The notes below the pieces were generated by a model. It was not told the DNA's origin, searched no databases, and worked only from the letters and a program-made list of their open reading frames with translations. A program made the translations under genes and the position numbers. Positions 48,280 to 56,597 of a stretch of DNA of 64,000 nt are shown here, one piece after another (positions within the stretch are counted from its first letter, which is position 1; each line of letters opens with the position of its first letter). The stretch is from NCBI GenBank assembly GCA_031315995.1, contig JALDRG010000015.1:1-64000 (forward strand), in the 5' to 3' direction. This stretch comes from Nitrospira sp. Its GTDB lineage: Bacteria > Nitrospirota > Nitrospiria > Nitrospirales > Nitrospiraceae.

Positions 48280-49773
48280 TCACCGCTGCGAATACCAGCG
48301 GAGGCCGCTCTTTTGTTCGGTGAAGGTCGGCTGGGGAATGCCGCCCGGCTTTTCGAGCAGCAGCACTTTGAAGTCGATGAGGCCGAACCAGGCGGGATCC
48401 GCGATGTCGTGGTAATGGCAGCCTTGGAGCTTAGGAAGAATGTCACCCAGGGTCTTGGTGAGTTCGCTTTCCGTATAGGCCCGCACGGAAAAGTTCTGTC
48501 CAAGCCCCTGACAAAATCGTTGAACGGTATAGGCCGCACCGGTGCAGAGGACCTTCGTGTCCGGTTTAATCTGCAAAAACTGCGGGAGTGAAAGATAGCG
48601 TTCCTGAAAGCCCAGCCAGCGTACAGCCTGGCGCAGGTGACTGTATTGCACTTCGTATTCCGTGTGGTGGGGAAGCTTCACGGCGGCAGGCCAGCCTTCT
48701 TCGACACCAAACTCCGTGAGAAACGCACGCCCCCCCGGCTTGAGCACCCGCCAGACTTCGGCCACGAATCGCATTGGCCCCAGGTTAAAGATCACCTCTT
48801 CGGGCAAATCTTTTTCCAGCGGTAACCGCAGCCGCCTGATCCAATCCAAGGCTTCTTGATGTTGTGGCGTCTCACCCCGTCCCTCCGTGAGCTCCTTGCG
48901 GCTGAGTTTCACCGGCGTCATGTCGGCCATATTTTCATTGTCGATGATGAGGTCGACCGAGTTGTCTTTGAAGGGCAAGCACTCGCCGTTGGCATGGGTG
49001 CCGGTCCCGGTCCAACCGCCGGCCTTCGCGCGTTTGGTCTGGAGTTTCAGGAACGGTCGGGTGACATCCAGGGAAATATAGTGAATCCCTTGTTTCTCGA
49101 ACGGCAGCAGTTCCTGTCCTAATTCGCGGGCGACATAGCCCAGCCCACCGCCGATCTCGACAATCACCTTTGGTTTTGGTTTGAACCAACCCAGGCGGCG
49201 CAGCTGGCGCATGAGCAGGCGACCATAGGTGGTACCCCCCAGGGCCTCGCAAGGCTCTCGGAAGAGGTGCGAGACAGTGGTTTCGATCAGGTCGAAGTGG
49301 CCGTCTTCCAGGTCGCTTTCCTTCAACTCGTGGACATGGAAGTCTTCGAGGTGTTCCTCACCTTCGAACTCCTGCTGCCCCGACCAGCCTTCCCGGATTT
49401 GTTGTAAGAGCAGGTCCCATTTGGCCTTGTGGCGATGGCCTCCGGGCGGTTCCGTGCCGAAGTAGCAGAGAGAGTAGTTGGGAGTCGGCCAACGGGCCAG
49501 GTGCCAGGAACCGGGCTGGCCGTCGGGGCCGCAGATCTTATTACCGTATTTCTCCAGGAGTGCGCCCACCGTAATGTGGCCGTTCATGGAGGTGAGCATT
49601 TCAATTCCGACGGCATTGAGCCGGACGAGCGGAAAATCGTCGTCGAGCGGAGCCAGCCACCATTCGTCGAAGGCATGCTGGTAGGCCACGAGGTCGGGAA
49701 TACGCCAGGCAATCAGGCTCAGGGTGTCGCCGCTCAGGGTGAGGGGTTCTTGAATGGCTGCGGCAGCTTTCAT
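48280..49773 (-). CDS. SAM methyltransferase with an N-terminal PqqD-like region
   Basis: A 497-residue protein. Residues about 45-80 (FPLVRLNAVGIEMLTSMNGH, ITVGALLEKYGNKICG) have the pattern of a PqqD/RRE domain (LN-x-x-G, then a helix-turn segment), which in RiPP enzymes binds the substrate leader. A class I methyltransferase follows: VIVEIGGGLGYVARELGQEL, DVTRPFLKLQTKRAK, NGECLPFKDNSVDLIIDNEN and VWRVLKPGGRAFLTEFGVEE. Such fusions can methylate peptides, but substrate and partners are unknown here. No precursor gene was recognised next to it. The PqqD-like assignment is tentative. Confidence 0.7.
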   Translation of the reverse strand: MKAAAAIQEPLTLSGDTLSLIAWRIPDLVAYQHAFDEWWLAPLDDDFPLVRLNAVGIEMLTSMNGHITVGALLEKYGNKICGPDGQPGSWHLARWPTPNYSLCYFGTEPPGGHRHKAKWDLLLQQIREGWSGQQEFEGEEHLEDFHVHELKESDLEDGHFDLIETTVSHLFREPCEALGGTTYGRLLMRQLRRLGWFKPKPKVIVEIGGGLGYVARELGQELLPFEKQGIHYISLDVTRPFLKLQTKRAKAGGWTGTGTHANGECLPFKDNSVDLIIDNENMADMTPVKLSRKELTEGRGETPQHQEALDWIRRLRLPLEKDLPEEVIFNLGPMRFVAEVWRVLKPGGRAFLTEFGVEEGWPAAVKLPHHTEYEVQYSHLRQAVRWLGFQERYLSLPQFLQIKPDTKVLCTGAAYTVQRFCQGLGQNFSVRAYTESELTKTLGDILPKLQGCHYHDIADPAWFGLIDFKVLLLEKPGGIPQPTFTEQKSGLRWYSQR

Positions 49774-49949
49774 CTGATTCAGTCCTGCGCACGAAAAGCC
49801 GCAGCCTACACGAGCACAGCGCCGACCTGCAAGAACCTCAATGAGGTGGGAGTCTAGGGCGCTGTTACCGGTTTCTCCCGCTCGTCGCCCGTGGCGGTCG
49901 TTAAGGGATCTGAGGTTGACGAGGGCTGACGGACGCTTTCAGCCTCCGC

Positions 49950-50324
49950 TCAGGTCTGGGAGGGAAGCAGAGGCGAATCCGTCACGATGATCATGCCCCG
50001 CATAATCGGGTGAATGCGGCATTGATAGTGATAACGGCCCGGCGGCAAGTTGGGGATCGTATAGGCTCCCCCCGGTTCGACAGCACCGGAATCAAAGGCG
50101 CAGCGACCGCTTGATTCAAAACAGGCATCGTGGGTCACAGTATGGTGGGTGGGAGTCGGATTCTCCCAACGGATGGCAGCACCGGTGGTCACAGTCACGG
50201 CTGAGGGCACATAATACGGGGACCCGCTATCCATGAGGACTTGAGTTGCCGGAGGCGTCGCCGAGGTTGGCCACGCCATCAGGGTGCATGTCGCAATAAC
50301 CAAGAGAAGAAGTCGCCAGTTCAT
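49950..50324 (-). CDS. Exported cupredoxin (plastocyanin/amicyanin-like)
   Basis: A 124-residue protein with a signal peptide (MNWRLLLLVIATCTLMAWPT). The mature part has the type I copper ligands: a histidine in PTPTHHTVTHDACF, then the C-x2-H-x2-M-type cluster in GRYHYQCRIHPIMRGMIIV. Small blue copper proteins carry single electrons in the periplasm and could serve the nitrite-oxidising respiratory chain. An extra cysteine pair (ACFESSGRCAF) may form a disulfide. Confidence 0.88.
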   Translation of the reverse strand: MNWRLLLLVIATCTLMAWPTSATPPATQVLMDSGSPYYVPSAVTVTTGAAIRWENPTPTHHTVTHDACFESSGRCAFDSGAVEPGGAYTIPNLPPGRYHYQCRIHPIMRGMIIVTDSPLLPSQT

Positions 50325-50634
50325 AGGGTCGTCGTTCCAATGGATTAACCTACCACTTTATTATACATAGAGACAGGTTCAATGCGGAAGGATTCAGTCG
50401 GCGTCCCGGGAGGCGTCCTCTCATTTAAATAGAGATTATTAGGCTGGGTCATGGCCGATGTGAAGACGAGTGGGAAAGAGTGCCCGCGATCGCCTGGAGG
50501 TGAGGGATTCCGTCCTAGTTTGGCACAGACCGCTGTGGCCGCGGGGATGGTTGCAAGAACCTGGTCGTTCATGCTAGATGGAGGCCGCTTTACCACCGAC
50601 GTGCCATGCTGAAGGCCTGAGAGGAGGACGTGGA
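50325..50634. other. 310-base intergenic stretch
   Basis: Divergent region between the cupredoxin and histone-like genes. It should hold promoters for both. TATACATAGAGA near 50362 resembles a -10 box but no matching -35 box is obvious. A 53-codon frame from 50452 has no ribosome-binding site or family resemblance and is not called. Confidence 0.4.
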
Positions 50635-51234
50635 ATGGCGAAGAAACGTGTGACGAGGAAAAGCGCGGCTGCAAAAGTAGCGCGGCCGAAAAGCAACGTG
50701 GCGAAGAAGGCGGGCAAGCCGAAGAAAACCGTGAAAGCGAAGAAGCCTGCGAAGGCAAAAAAGGCGACGTCACGCAAACCGGCAGGTAAGAAACCTACGG
50801 CCAAGAACGTTGCCAAGAAAACCGTCAGGAAGCCTGCGAAAAAGGTTGCCACGAAACAGGCTGCAGCGACGACTAAGCGTCCCTCGAAGACGAAGTCGGC
50901 GCCCAGAGCTGTAAAACCTGCGGCGAAACCCAAGCCCAAGCCGGCGCCATCCAAGGTGAAACCTCCCATTGAGCCCGCGGCGGTCGTTCCTGAACCGAAA
51001 CCCATGAAGCCGGTGATGCCGGAGGATGGCAAGGCCGTGAAGGCGGAGCTTGTGCCTCAACCGCTCGAGCTAGATGAGGAAGAGGAGCTGGAGGAAGACC
51101 TTGATGACGTGTCGGAAGAAATCGAGGAAGAGATTGAGGAAGAACTCGGACTCGATGGCGAAGACGACGACGTTGACTATCTGGAAAAGTCCGAAGATCT
51201 TCTCGACGACGCAGACGAGTATCGCAATAATTAG
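50635..51234 (+). CDS. Lysine/alanine-rich histone-H1-like protein with acidic tail
   Basis: A 199-residue low-complexity protein with two opposite halves. Residues 1 to about 120 are K/A/P-rich with repeats such as KAGKPKKTVKAKKPAKAKKA and KKPTAKNVAKKTVRKPAKKV, like bacterial histone H1 and AlgP-type proteins that bind DNA. Residues about 140-199 are strongly acidic (ELDEEEELEEDLDDVSEEIE, EEIEEELGLDGEDDDVDY). The ATG follows GAGGAGG. It may compact the nucleoid with the acidic tail tuning DNA contact, or bind ribosomes or polyphosphate; function is inferred from composition only. Confidence 0.75.
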   Translation: MAKKRVTRKSAAAKVARPKSNVAKKAGKPKKTVKAKKPAKAKKATSRKPAGKKPTAKNVAKKTVRKPAKKVATKQAAATTKRPSKTKSAPRAVKPAAKPKPKPAPSKVKPPIEPAAVVPEPKPMKPVMPEDGKAVKAELVPQPLELDEEEELEEDLDDVSEEIEEEIEEELGLDGEDDDVDYLEKSEDLLDDADEYRNN

Positions 51235-51423
51235 CCCACGTTGGTGTCGTGGTTTGCCGAGTTGTGTCTCGGTGGATGCCTCCCCGTGCTACGCGCGTTC
51301 TAGCCAGTGACGGTTCCACAGAACAGGCCTGACCGGGGTCATGCGCTTCGGCGCGCCTGGGGTCGTGAAGTGGTGCCGTGCTGGTCAAGACCCTGGCACT
51401 CGGTCTGATCTCTTATACCTCCC

Positions 51424-51876
51424 ATGAGTCACTTTCTCTTTATTGCCGGAGCCTTACGTGAACGGACATCCCTGGAGAGTGCCGAGCTGCAACTTGGTGC
51501 CGGGATGTGGGGCCTCTGCACGACGTTGATTCGAGACAACCTTGAGAAGTTTCTGACGCCCGAATCCCACGGACTGGTGTATGTGCTGAAAGAGGGTATA
51601 CGCGCGGAATTTGCCATCACCTCGCCGGTCCAGCCGTTTCAAGCTCTGGACGAATTGCTGAAGGACGAGGTGCGGACCGAAGCCCGGTACGGATTCGTGG
51701 GGGTCACGCCGGTGCGGCGCTGGCAGGGCCATGCACCGGATTGTCAGGCGCTGCTTCAGCGGGTGTTGAACATCGGGGAGCAGGCGGAGTTGTCTCGACG
51801 GCTGAGCCTCGGGATGCATCGTCTGACGGAGGCGGAGTTTCGGGCGATCCTTGAAGGGTTGGGGACGGAACCGTAA
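51424..51876 (+). CDS. 150-residue protein, unknown
   Basis: A soluble protein (FLFIAGALRERTSLESAELQ, GLCTTLIRDNLEKFLTPESH, GLVYVLKEGIRAEFAITSPV). A TATACC followed by CTCCC lies just before the ATG. No family recognised. It faces the exported Lon-type protease gene, whose stop lies 28 bases after its own. Confidence 0.7.
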   Translation: MSHFLFIAGALRERTSLESAELQLGAGMWGLCTTLIRDNLEKFLTPESHGLVYVLKEGIRAEFAITSPVQPFQALDELLKDEVRTEARYGFVGVTPVRRWQGHAPDCQALLQRVLNIGEQAELSRRLSLGMHRLTEAEFRAILEGLGTEP

Positions 51877-51904
51877 CCGATGGGTTGTGCCCGCCGGGAG
51901 GCGC

Positions 51905-52585
51905 TCAATCGAGTGTGCCATCCGTCATGAGATGGTAGGCGGCCTCGACGGTGGCGACCTCTTTCACCTCAACGTTAAGATCCCAAGCGAGCCGGTTGAT
52001 ATTCCAGCGCGGATCATCTCGTTGGCCTTCGGGGATTAGGATGGTGCGATACCCTTCGCGGGCCGCCGCGCGAATCTTGTCGGGGATGCCGCCGACCGGG
52101 CCGATGGCGCCATCCTTCGTAATCGTACCGGTTAGGGCAATCCCTCGTCGGATGTGATCTCCTTTCAGCAACGCCGCAAATCCAACGGTCATCACCGCAC
52201 CGGCGCTCGGGCCGTCGGTCCCGGTTGAGGCGTACGCGATACCGATGGCACTCACGGTTCCCGCATGGTCGATACCCGGCGTGTGGTCGAGTGCATATTG
52301 AAAGGCGAGGGCCATGGAGCTGAGATTGGTCTGTCCAGGTCGGATGTTGCCGCCCTGCCATTGCAGAGTGATCGGTGAGGGGCTTGGTTTGTGATCCCAC
52401 CGCAAGAGGAGGACTTCGAAGACGCCCAGGTTGTTGGCCTGGATTGCGGCCAGCATGGGGACTTCGACCACGGACTCCGCTCCGACAAGCCGGCCGGTGA
52501 CGAGTAGCAAGCAGGTGGAGAGAACGAGCGTGAAGAGGCTGCGCAGGCTTCTGCGGATGATACTCTGGAGCGCCAAGGTGGGCAT
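51905..52585 (-). CDS. Exported stand-alone Lon-type (S16) protease
   Basis: A 226-residue protein with an N-terminal signal sequence (RSLFTLVLSTCLLLVTGRLV). The remainder is a Lon proteolytic domain without ATPase: the catalytic serine in TGTDGPSAGAVMTVGFAALL and the lysine in GAIGPVGGIPDKIRAAAREG, the Ser-Lys dyad of family S16, with the intervening TGTITKDGAIGPVGG conserved. Being exported, it would act in the periplasm without ATP, unlike classical Lon. Convergent with the upstream 150-residue gene. Confidence 0.85.
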   Translation of the reverse strand: MPTLALQSIIRRSLRSLFTLVLSTCLLLVTGRLVGAESVVEVPMLAAIQANNLGVFEVLLLRWDHKPSPSPITLQWQGGNIRPGQTNLSSMALAFQYALDHTPGIDHAGTVSAIGIAYASTGTDGPSAGAVMTVGFAALLKGDHIRRGIALTGTITKDGAIGPVGGIPDKIRAAAREGYRTILIPEGQRDDPRWNINRLAWDLNVEVKEVATVEAAYHLMTDGTLD

Positions 52586-52667
52586 ATCAGAGGGATTTTA
52601 GCAAAGGCATTTGGGGAGTAAAGTATTCGCGCGATTATGGGTCTGCCGGCTTGTGCGGAGAGTGTCT

Positions 52668-53777
52668 ATGCAATCATTACGTCGCCCCATCGAACCATGT
52701 CGACTTCCCGTTTGGATGGCGATTGGGATGTTGTGCGCCATGGTTCTGGTCCCCTGGACGTTGCGCGCGGAATGCATTGCGGAGACGAGTGGGAACAACG
52801 CGACAGCTGTGCTCATCCTGCACCTGCCAGATAGTTGCACTGAGGCGGAGCGGGAGGCGCGTGCCGTTCCAGCCCAGGATTTGCTGCGAGCATTGGCGGC
52901 AGGAAGGGGCCTGGACCTGGCGGGGGTCGTGATTCAGGGCGACTTGGTGCTCGATGAGCTGCCGACTCAGAAGGTACGTGCCGTGCAGGGCCTGACACCA
53001 GAAGACCGTCGTGTGCTTGAGGGGTTGAGCGACGAGGACGTGCATGTCGTCCGCGGGCCATTCGTGATCACGAACTCGCGAGTGAAAGGACGGATCGTCA
53101 ACCGGCTTAGGCGTGGGTTTTTGCTGATCACCGGACCGGTGGTCTTGGCGCACTCAGGGTTTGCCGGACTCGTGGACCTGTCGCGTACGGTGTTTTTAGG
53201 GCTGGTCGATGTGTCGAACGCTACCTTCGAGCAAGAGAGTTACTTTGTCCAGGACCAATTCACGCAAGGCGCCATGTTTTCCGATACACGGTTCGGGCCG
53301 CACGCACGATTTCATCGATCGACGTTCTCCGGTCCCGCGATTTTTCGCGGCGCTGCCTTTCAGGGTTTGACCGAATTTTTGGAAGTGGTGTTTGAGCAGC
53401 ATACGAACTTTTCTCATGCCATATTTCAACTGGGGACGGGATTTTCCGGTGCTCATTGTCGCGCAAAATGCGACTTCTCTTCGGCGCGGTTCGAGCGGGA
53501 AGCGTTCTTCCTTTTCTCCATCTTCGATCGCTCGGTCACCTTTGCTTCCGCGCGATTCGGGTCGCAGGCTGACTTTTCTGACGCCACCTTTAAAGCACCT
53601 GATGACCTGACGTTGGCGACCTTCGCTCGTGCTCCGCTATTGACTCGAACTGCCCGCGTCAGCACAACGGTCCCGGGTGGTGCAGCCTCCGGTTCAGCCC
53701 CATTGTCTCAGGTGGTGACGATCTCTCTTTTTGTGATGGCGCTGGGGCTATTGCTCTATATCATTAGGGCCAAGTAG
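52668..53777 (+). CDS. Exported pentapeptide-repeat protein with C-terminal membrane helix
   Basis: A 369-residue protein with a signal peptide (VWMAIGMLCAMVLVPWTLRA) and a C-terminal transmembrane helix (VVTISLFVMALGLLLYIIRA). Between them lies a pentapeptide-repeat solenoid with the A(D/N)F-type period of five: FSDTRFGPHARFHRSTF, FRGAAFQGLTEFLEVVFEQH, FSSARFEREAFFLFSIFDRS and FASARFGSQADFSDATF. The start at 52668 follows GGAGAG. Pentapeptide solenoids are structural; an envelope scaffold role is possible. Confidence 0.82.
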   Translation: MQSLRRPIEPCRLPVWMAIGMLCAMVLVPWTLRAECIAETSGNNATAVLILHLPDSCTEAEREARAVPAQDLLRALAAGRGLDLAGVVIQGDLVLDELPTQKVRAVQGLTPEDRRVLEGLSDEDVHVVRGPFVITNSRVKGRIVNRLRRGFLLITGPVVLAHSGFAGLVDLSRTVFLGLVDVSNATFEQESYFVQDQFTQGAMFSDTRFGPHARFHRSTFSGPAIFRGAAFQGLTEFLEVVFEQHTNFSHAIFQLGTGFSGAHCRAKCDFSSARFEREAFFLFSIFDRSVTFASARFGSQADFSDATFKAPDDLTLATFARAPLLTRTARVSTTVPGGAASGSAPLSQVVTISLFVMALGLLLYIIRAK

Positions 53778-53810
53778 CCATGGTCGAACCCACAATATAT
53801 AGTTTTAGTG

Positions 53811-53840
53811 TTGCCCGAACCCCCCATTCATTGGTATAAG
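53811..53840 (+). promoter_or_regulatory. scpA-scpB promoter
   Basis: TTGCCC at 53811-53816, an 18-base spacer, TATAAG at 53835-53840. Transcription would start near 53847, about 29 bases before the scpA ATG, which is preceded by GAGGGAG. Confidence 0.5.
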
Positions 53841-53875
53841 ATAAAAACTTTGGCCGAGGGAGCACCCGGTACCCA

Positions 53876-54655
53876 ATGGACCAACCTGAACTGCCCTACC
53901 AAGTCAAGATCGAGAATTTCGAAGGTCCACTCGATCTCCTCTTGCACCTCATCAAAAAGAACGAAATCAACATCTACGATATTCCGATCGCGCTGATCGC
54001 TCAGCAGTACTTGGATTATCTGTCGGTGATGAAGGAATTGAACCTAGCCGTGGCCGGTGAATTCCTCGTGATGGCGGCGACCCTGCTGCATATCAAATCA
54101 CGAATGTTGTTGCCGGTCGATGAGGTTGCCGTGGATGAGGAGGATGGCCCCGATCCACGCGAAGAACTCGTTCGGCGACTGCTCGAATATAAACAGTTCA
54201 AAGAAGCGGCCTCGCAGCTGGACTATAAGGAACGCTTGTGGCGGGATGTGTTTTCTCGCGAACCTGGTCCGCCGGTGGAGGTCACGAAAGATGAGAGCCT
54301 ACTCGACGAAATTTCTCTCTTTGACTTGGTCGACGCGCTGCAGGGTGTCCTCGCCCGGCATCCAGGAAAACGTCTGGTGGAGATTATCCCGGACAATCTC
54401 ACGGTTCGCACCCGCATGAGCGCCATTATCGAAGCGCTGGAAGTCCATGAGTCCATGGCATTCACGGCACTGTTTGAGGAGTCGAGCCATCGGCTGGTTG
54501 TGATTGTGACCTTTCTAGCTCTGCTCGAATTGATCCGGATCAGGGTTGTGCGCGTGTTTCAGAGCGAAACCTTTGGGGCGATTCTTGTCTCGCGTGCCTT
54601 TTCGGCGGTTGTGGAAGGGGATCTAGTGGAGGAGTCTGAATGGAAGAGCCTATGA
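53876..54655 (+). CDS. scpA: Segregation and condensation protein A
   Basis: The kleisin subunit of the SMC-ScpAB condensin that organises and segregates the chromosome. The 259-residue protein has YQVKIENFEGPLDLLLHLIK, KNEINIYDIPIALIAQQYLD, AGEFLVMAATLLHIKSRMLL and a C-terminal winged helix (VIVTFLALLELIRIRVVRVF), the standard ScpA layout. It overlaps scpB by 16 bases. Confidence 0.96.
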   Translation: MDQPELPYQVKIENFEGPLDLLLHLIKKNEINIYDIPIALIAQQYLDYLSVMKELNLAVAGEFLVMAATLLHIKSRMLLPVDEVAVDEEDGPDPREELVRRLLEYKQFKEAASQLDYKERLWRDVFSREPGPPVEVTKDESLLDEISLFDLVDALQGVLARHPGKRLVEIIPDNLTVRTRMSAIIEALEVHESMAFTALFEESSHRLVVIVTFLALLELIRIRVVRVFQSETFGAILVSRAFSAVVEGDLVEESEWKSL

Positions 54656-55557
54656 GTCCCAGCATGGAGGAGGTAATCGAGGAGATGGTCGAGGTGCGGG
54701 CGTCCGTCGACGAGCCGTCCGATTCACTCGCGGCTTCCGAGGTGGCATCGGAGGTGGGCGCAAGCATTGTAGCCGAGATATCGGCACCGGCCTCCGATCC
54801 CGCCCTTTCCGATCTGCGGGCCCTGAAGGGAATTCTCGAGGCCTTGTTGTTTGTCACGGCCGAGCCCATTCCGGTCACGCGGTTCTTAGCGTTGCTCGGA
54901 GCTGTGACGAAGCAGGATGTCGATCAGGCGCTGGAGAGCCTCGCTCAGGACTATGAGCAGGAGGGCCGTGGGCTCCAGTTGGCGGAAGTGGCGGGAGGCT
55001 ATCGGATTGTGACCAAGGCCGAGTTTGCCCCATGGCTCAAACGGCTGGAGAAGGCGAAGGCTCCCTCGAAGCTTTCGCGCTCAGCGTTGGAATCCCTGGC
55101 GATTATTGCCTACAAACAACCGATCGTCCGCGCGGAAGTTGAGCAAATTCGAGGTGTCGAAACGTCGGGCGTCATCCGGACACTGTTGGAGCGAAAGCTC
55201 GTGCGCATCGTAGGCCGGAAAGAAGAGCCAGGGCGTCCGATCATGTATGGGACCACCAAGTTCTTCCTCGAACATTTTGGTCTTCGTGACTTATCTCAGC
55301 TCCCGCCGCTCCGGGAGTTTAAGGAATTGGGCGAATCCGAACAGGCGATGTTGCCGATCGACGATATGGTTTCAGTGAGCGGTGAATCGTTACAACCTAA
55401 TCCAGAGGCGGCCGTCGAGGGTGTTTCCGACGGCATGACTGAGCCCGCGGCCCTCTTGGAACAGAGTGACGATGCTGAGCCAGCGTCTGAGGGGAATACC
55501 GTTGAGAGTAGTGCTGAAGACGAATTTGTGGCCGCCGACATCGTCGACGAGTCCTGA
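54640..55557 (+). CDS. scpB: Segregation and condensation protein B
   Basis: Partner of ScpA in the SMC complex. The 305-residue protein has the tandem winged-helix core: LKGILEALLFVTAEPIPVTR, LAEVAGGYRIVTKAEFAPWL, LSRSALESLAIIAYKQPIVR, AEVEQIRGVETSGVIRTLLE and IMYGTTKFFLEHFGLRDL. It has acidic, low-complexity extensions at both ends (about 55 residues before and 70 after the core), longer than usual. Start overlaps scpA. Confidence 0.96.
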   Translation: MEEPMSPSMEEVIEEMVEVRASVDEPSDSLAASEVASEVGASIVAEISAPASDPALSDLRALKGILEALLFVTAEPIPVTRFLALLGAVTKQDVDQALESLAQDYEQEGRGLQLAEVAGGYRIVTKAEFAPWLKRLEKAKAPSKLSRSALESLAIIAYKQPIVRAEVEQIRGVETSGVIRTLLERKLVRIVGRKEEPGRPIMYGTTKFFLEHFGLRDLSQLPPLREFKELGESEQAMLPIDDMVSVSGESLQPNPEAAVEGVSDGMTEPAALLEQSDDAEPASEGNTVESSAEDEFVAADIVDES

Positions 55558-55612
55558 CTGGCGTCCAGAGGCATCCGGGAAAGTTCTTCTCCACATGGTT
55601 CTTCCGCCTCTA

Positions 55613-55670
55613 CGCACGAAGGCCTTCGAGAAATCCCTGCGCGCAGGGTTCTCCCGAAGGCCTTTTGTGC
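55613..55670. terminator. Long bidirectional terminator after scpB
   Basis: GCACGAAGGCCTTCGAGAA pairs with TTCTCCCGAAGGCCTTTTGTGC with an inner stem TCCCTGC/GCAGGG, giving a long interrupted hairpin with T-rich (right) and A-containing (left) flanks. It lies between scpB and a convergent secreted-protein gene and can serve both. Confidence 0.75.
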
Positions 55671-55710
55671 GTGGCGCTCTCAGCAGCGGTTCTCCGCCGC
55701 GAGGTAGAGC

Positions 55711-56280
55711 TTAGCGGCAACCGATCGGAATGAAACCCGCGCCGAAGATCCGTGACAGGGTGATGTACCGAGCATTGTCGTAGAAGGAGTAACTTGGGGC
55801 GTACCAGTTGCGAGCTGTAGGATTGCCACCGTACGATGGATCGGTGCCAAAGAAAAGTCCGCCGCGGCTGTTCTGGGTCAGGTGGATCCATTCCATATAC
55901 ATACCGCAGACTTCGCCTTGCACCGACCCGCTAGCGGTGTTGCCCGCGTACCAGTCACGTCCCGATTCAGGTATCTGGGACAGATTGCGCAAGGCGCCGA
56001 TCGGGGTGTCGTATGAATAATCGTTTGCTCTCGGGGCTGGTTGGTAGGTCGAGCCGCCCGGTGAAGGCGCGAGCGGCAGATCCGGCAACGAAGGCACGAT
56101 GGAGAGAGCTTTGAGGGCTTTTGGCTGGCAATCAGGCCGTTCCTTATTCGTGTAAAGGATTGTTCCCTCAGGGCCGGGGCATTCCCACATTTCCACCGGG
56201 GATGACTCGACCGCCTGCACACTCTGAGTGAGGGTCAGACTCGCGGCGAGGGTTGCGAGCACAAGTCGTGTTGGCCACAT
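55711..56280 (-). CDS. Exported protein, DUF4124-like N-terminus, unknown function
   Basis: A 189-residue protein with a signal peptide (TRLVLATLAASLTLTQSVQA). The first mature segment (EMWECPGPEGTILYTNKERP, then DCQPKAL) resembles the short DUF4124 region (W-x-C-x-G/E-x-G-x-x-x-Y-T-[ND]). The rest has several aromatic residues and cysteines (YMEWIHLTQNSRGGLFFGTD; IPIGCR at the end). It is convergent with scpB across the terminator. Function unknown. Confidence 0.7.
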   Translation of the reverse strand: MWPTRLVLATLAASLTLTQSVQAVESSPVEMWECPGPEGTILYTNKERPDCQPKALKALSIVPSLPDLPLAPSPGGSTYQPAPRANDYSYDTPIGALRNLSQIPESGRDWYAGNTASGSVQGEVCGMYMEWIHLTQNSRGGLFFGTDPSYGGNPTARNWYAPSYSFYDNARYITLSRIFGAGFIPIGCR

Positions 56281-56597
56281 GGTACACCTCCGATTGGTTC
56301 ATCTTACCGGTAGACGCGCGTTGGTCCCAACGCCAAGAGTGCAGAGCCTATGACATTCGAAAGAAATGCGTCCATCCAGCTTTGGGGGGATGGATGCCTA
56401 CCAGCCCATCGTTATAGGGCGCGGCCAATTCCGTTGAAGCGGAGTGTCTGCGTGACGCTCATGGATGGAACGTCAGTACCCGCCCTAGACCGCACGGGTC
56501 TTGCCTTGACTCCCTTCTTTTCGCTTTGTTAGACTGCCCGTTCTAAGTTATTGAAACATCCGCCAATCTTCACCAATCTCGTACCACGAGGAACACC
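56281..56597. other. 317-base intergenic stretch upstream of the NHL gene
   Basis: Divergent region between the secreted-protein gene and the NHL gene. Apart from the promoter at 56506-56534 no gene, repeat or RNA element was recognised. Confidence 0.5.
56506..56534 (+). promoter_or_regulatory. Candidate promoter of the NHL-repeat gene
   Basis: TTGACT at 56506-56511, a 17-base spacer, TTAGAC at 56529-56534. The transcript would begin near 56541, about 57 bases before the ATG. Confidence 0.45.

Noticed and set aside
50452..50611. 53-codon frame before the histone-like gene
   Set aside because: No ribosome-binding site, no motif, atypical composition.
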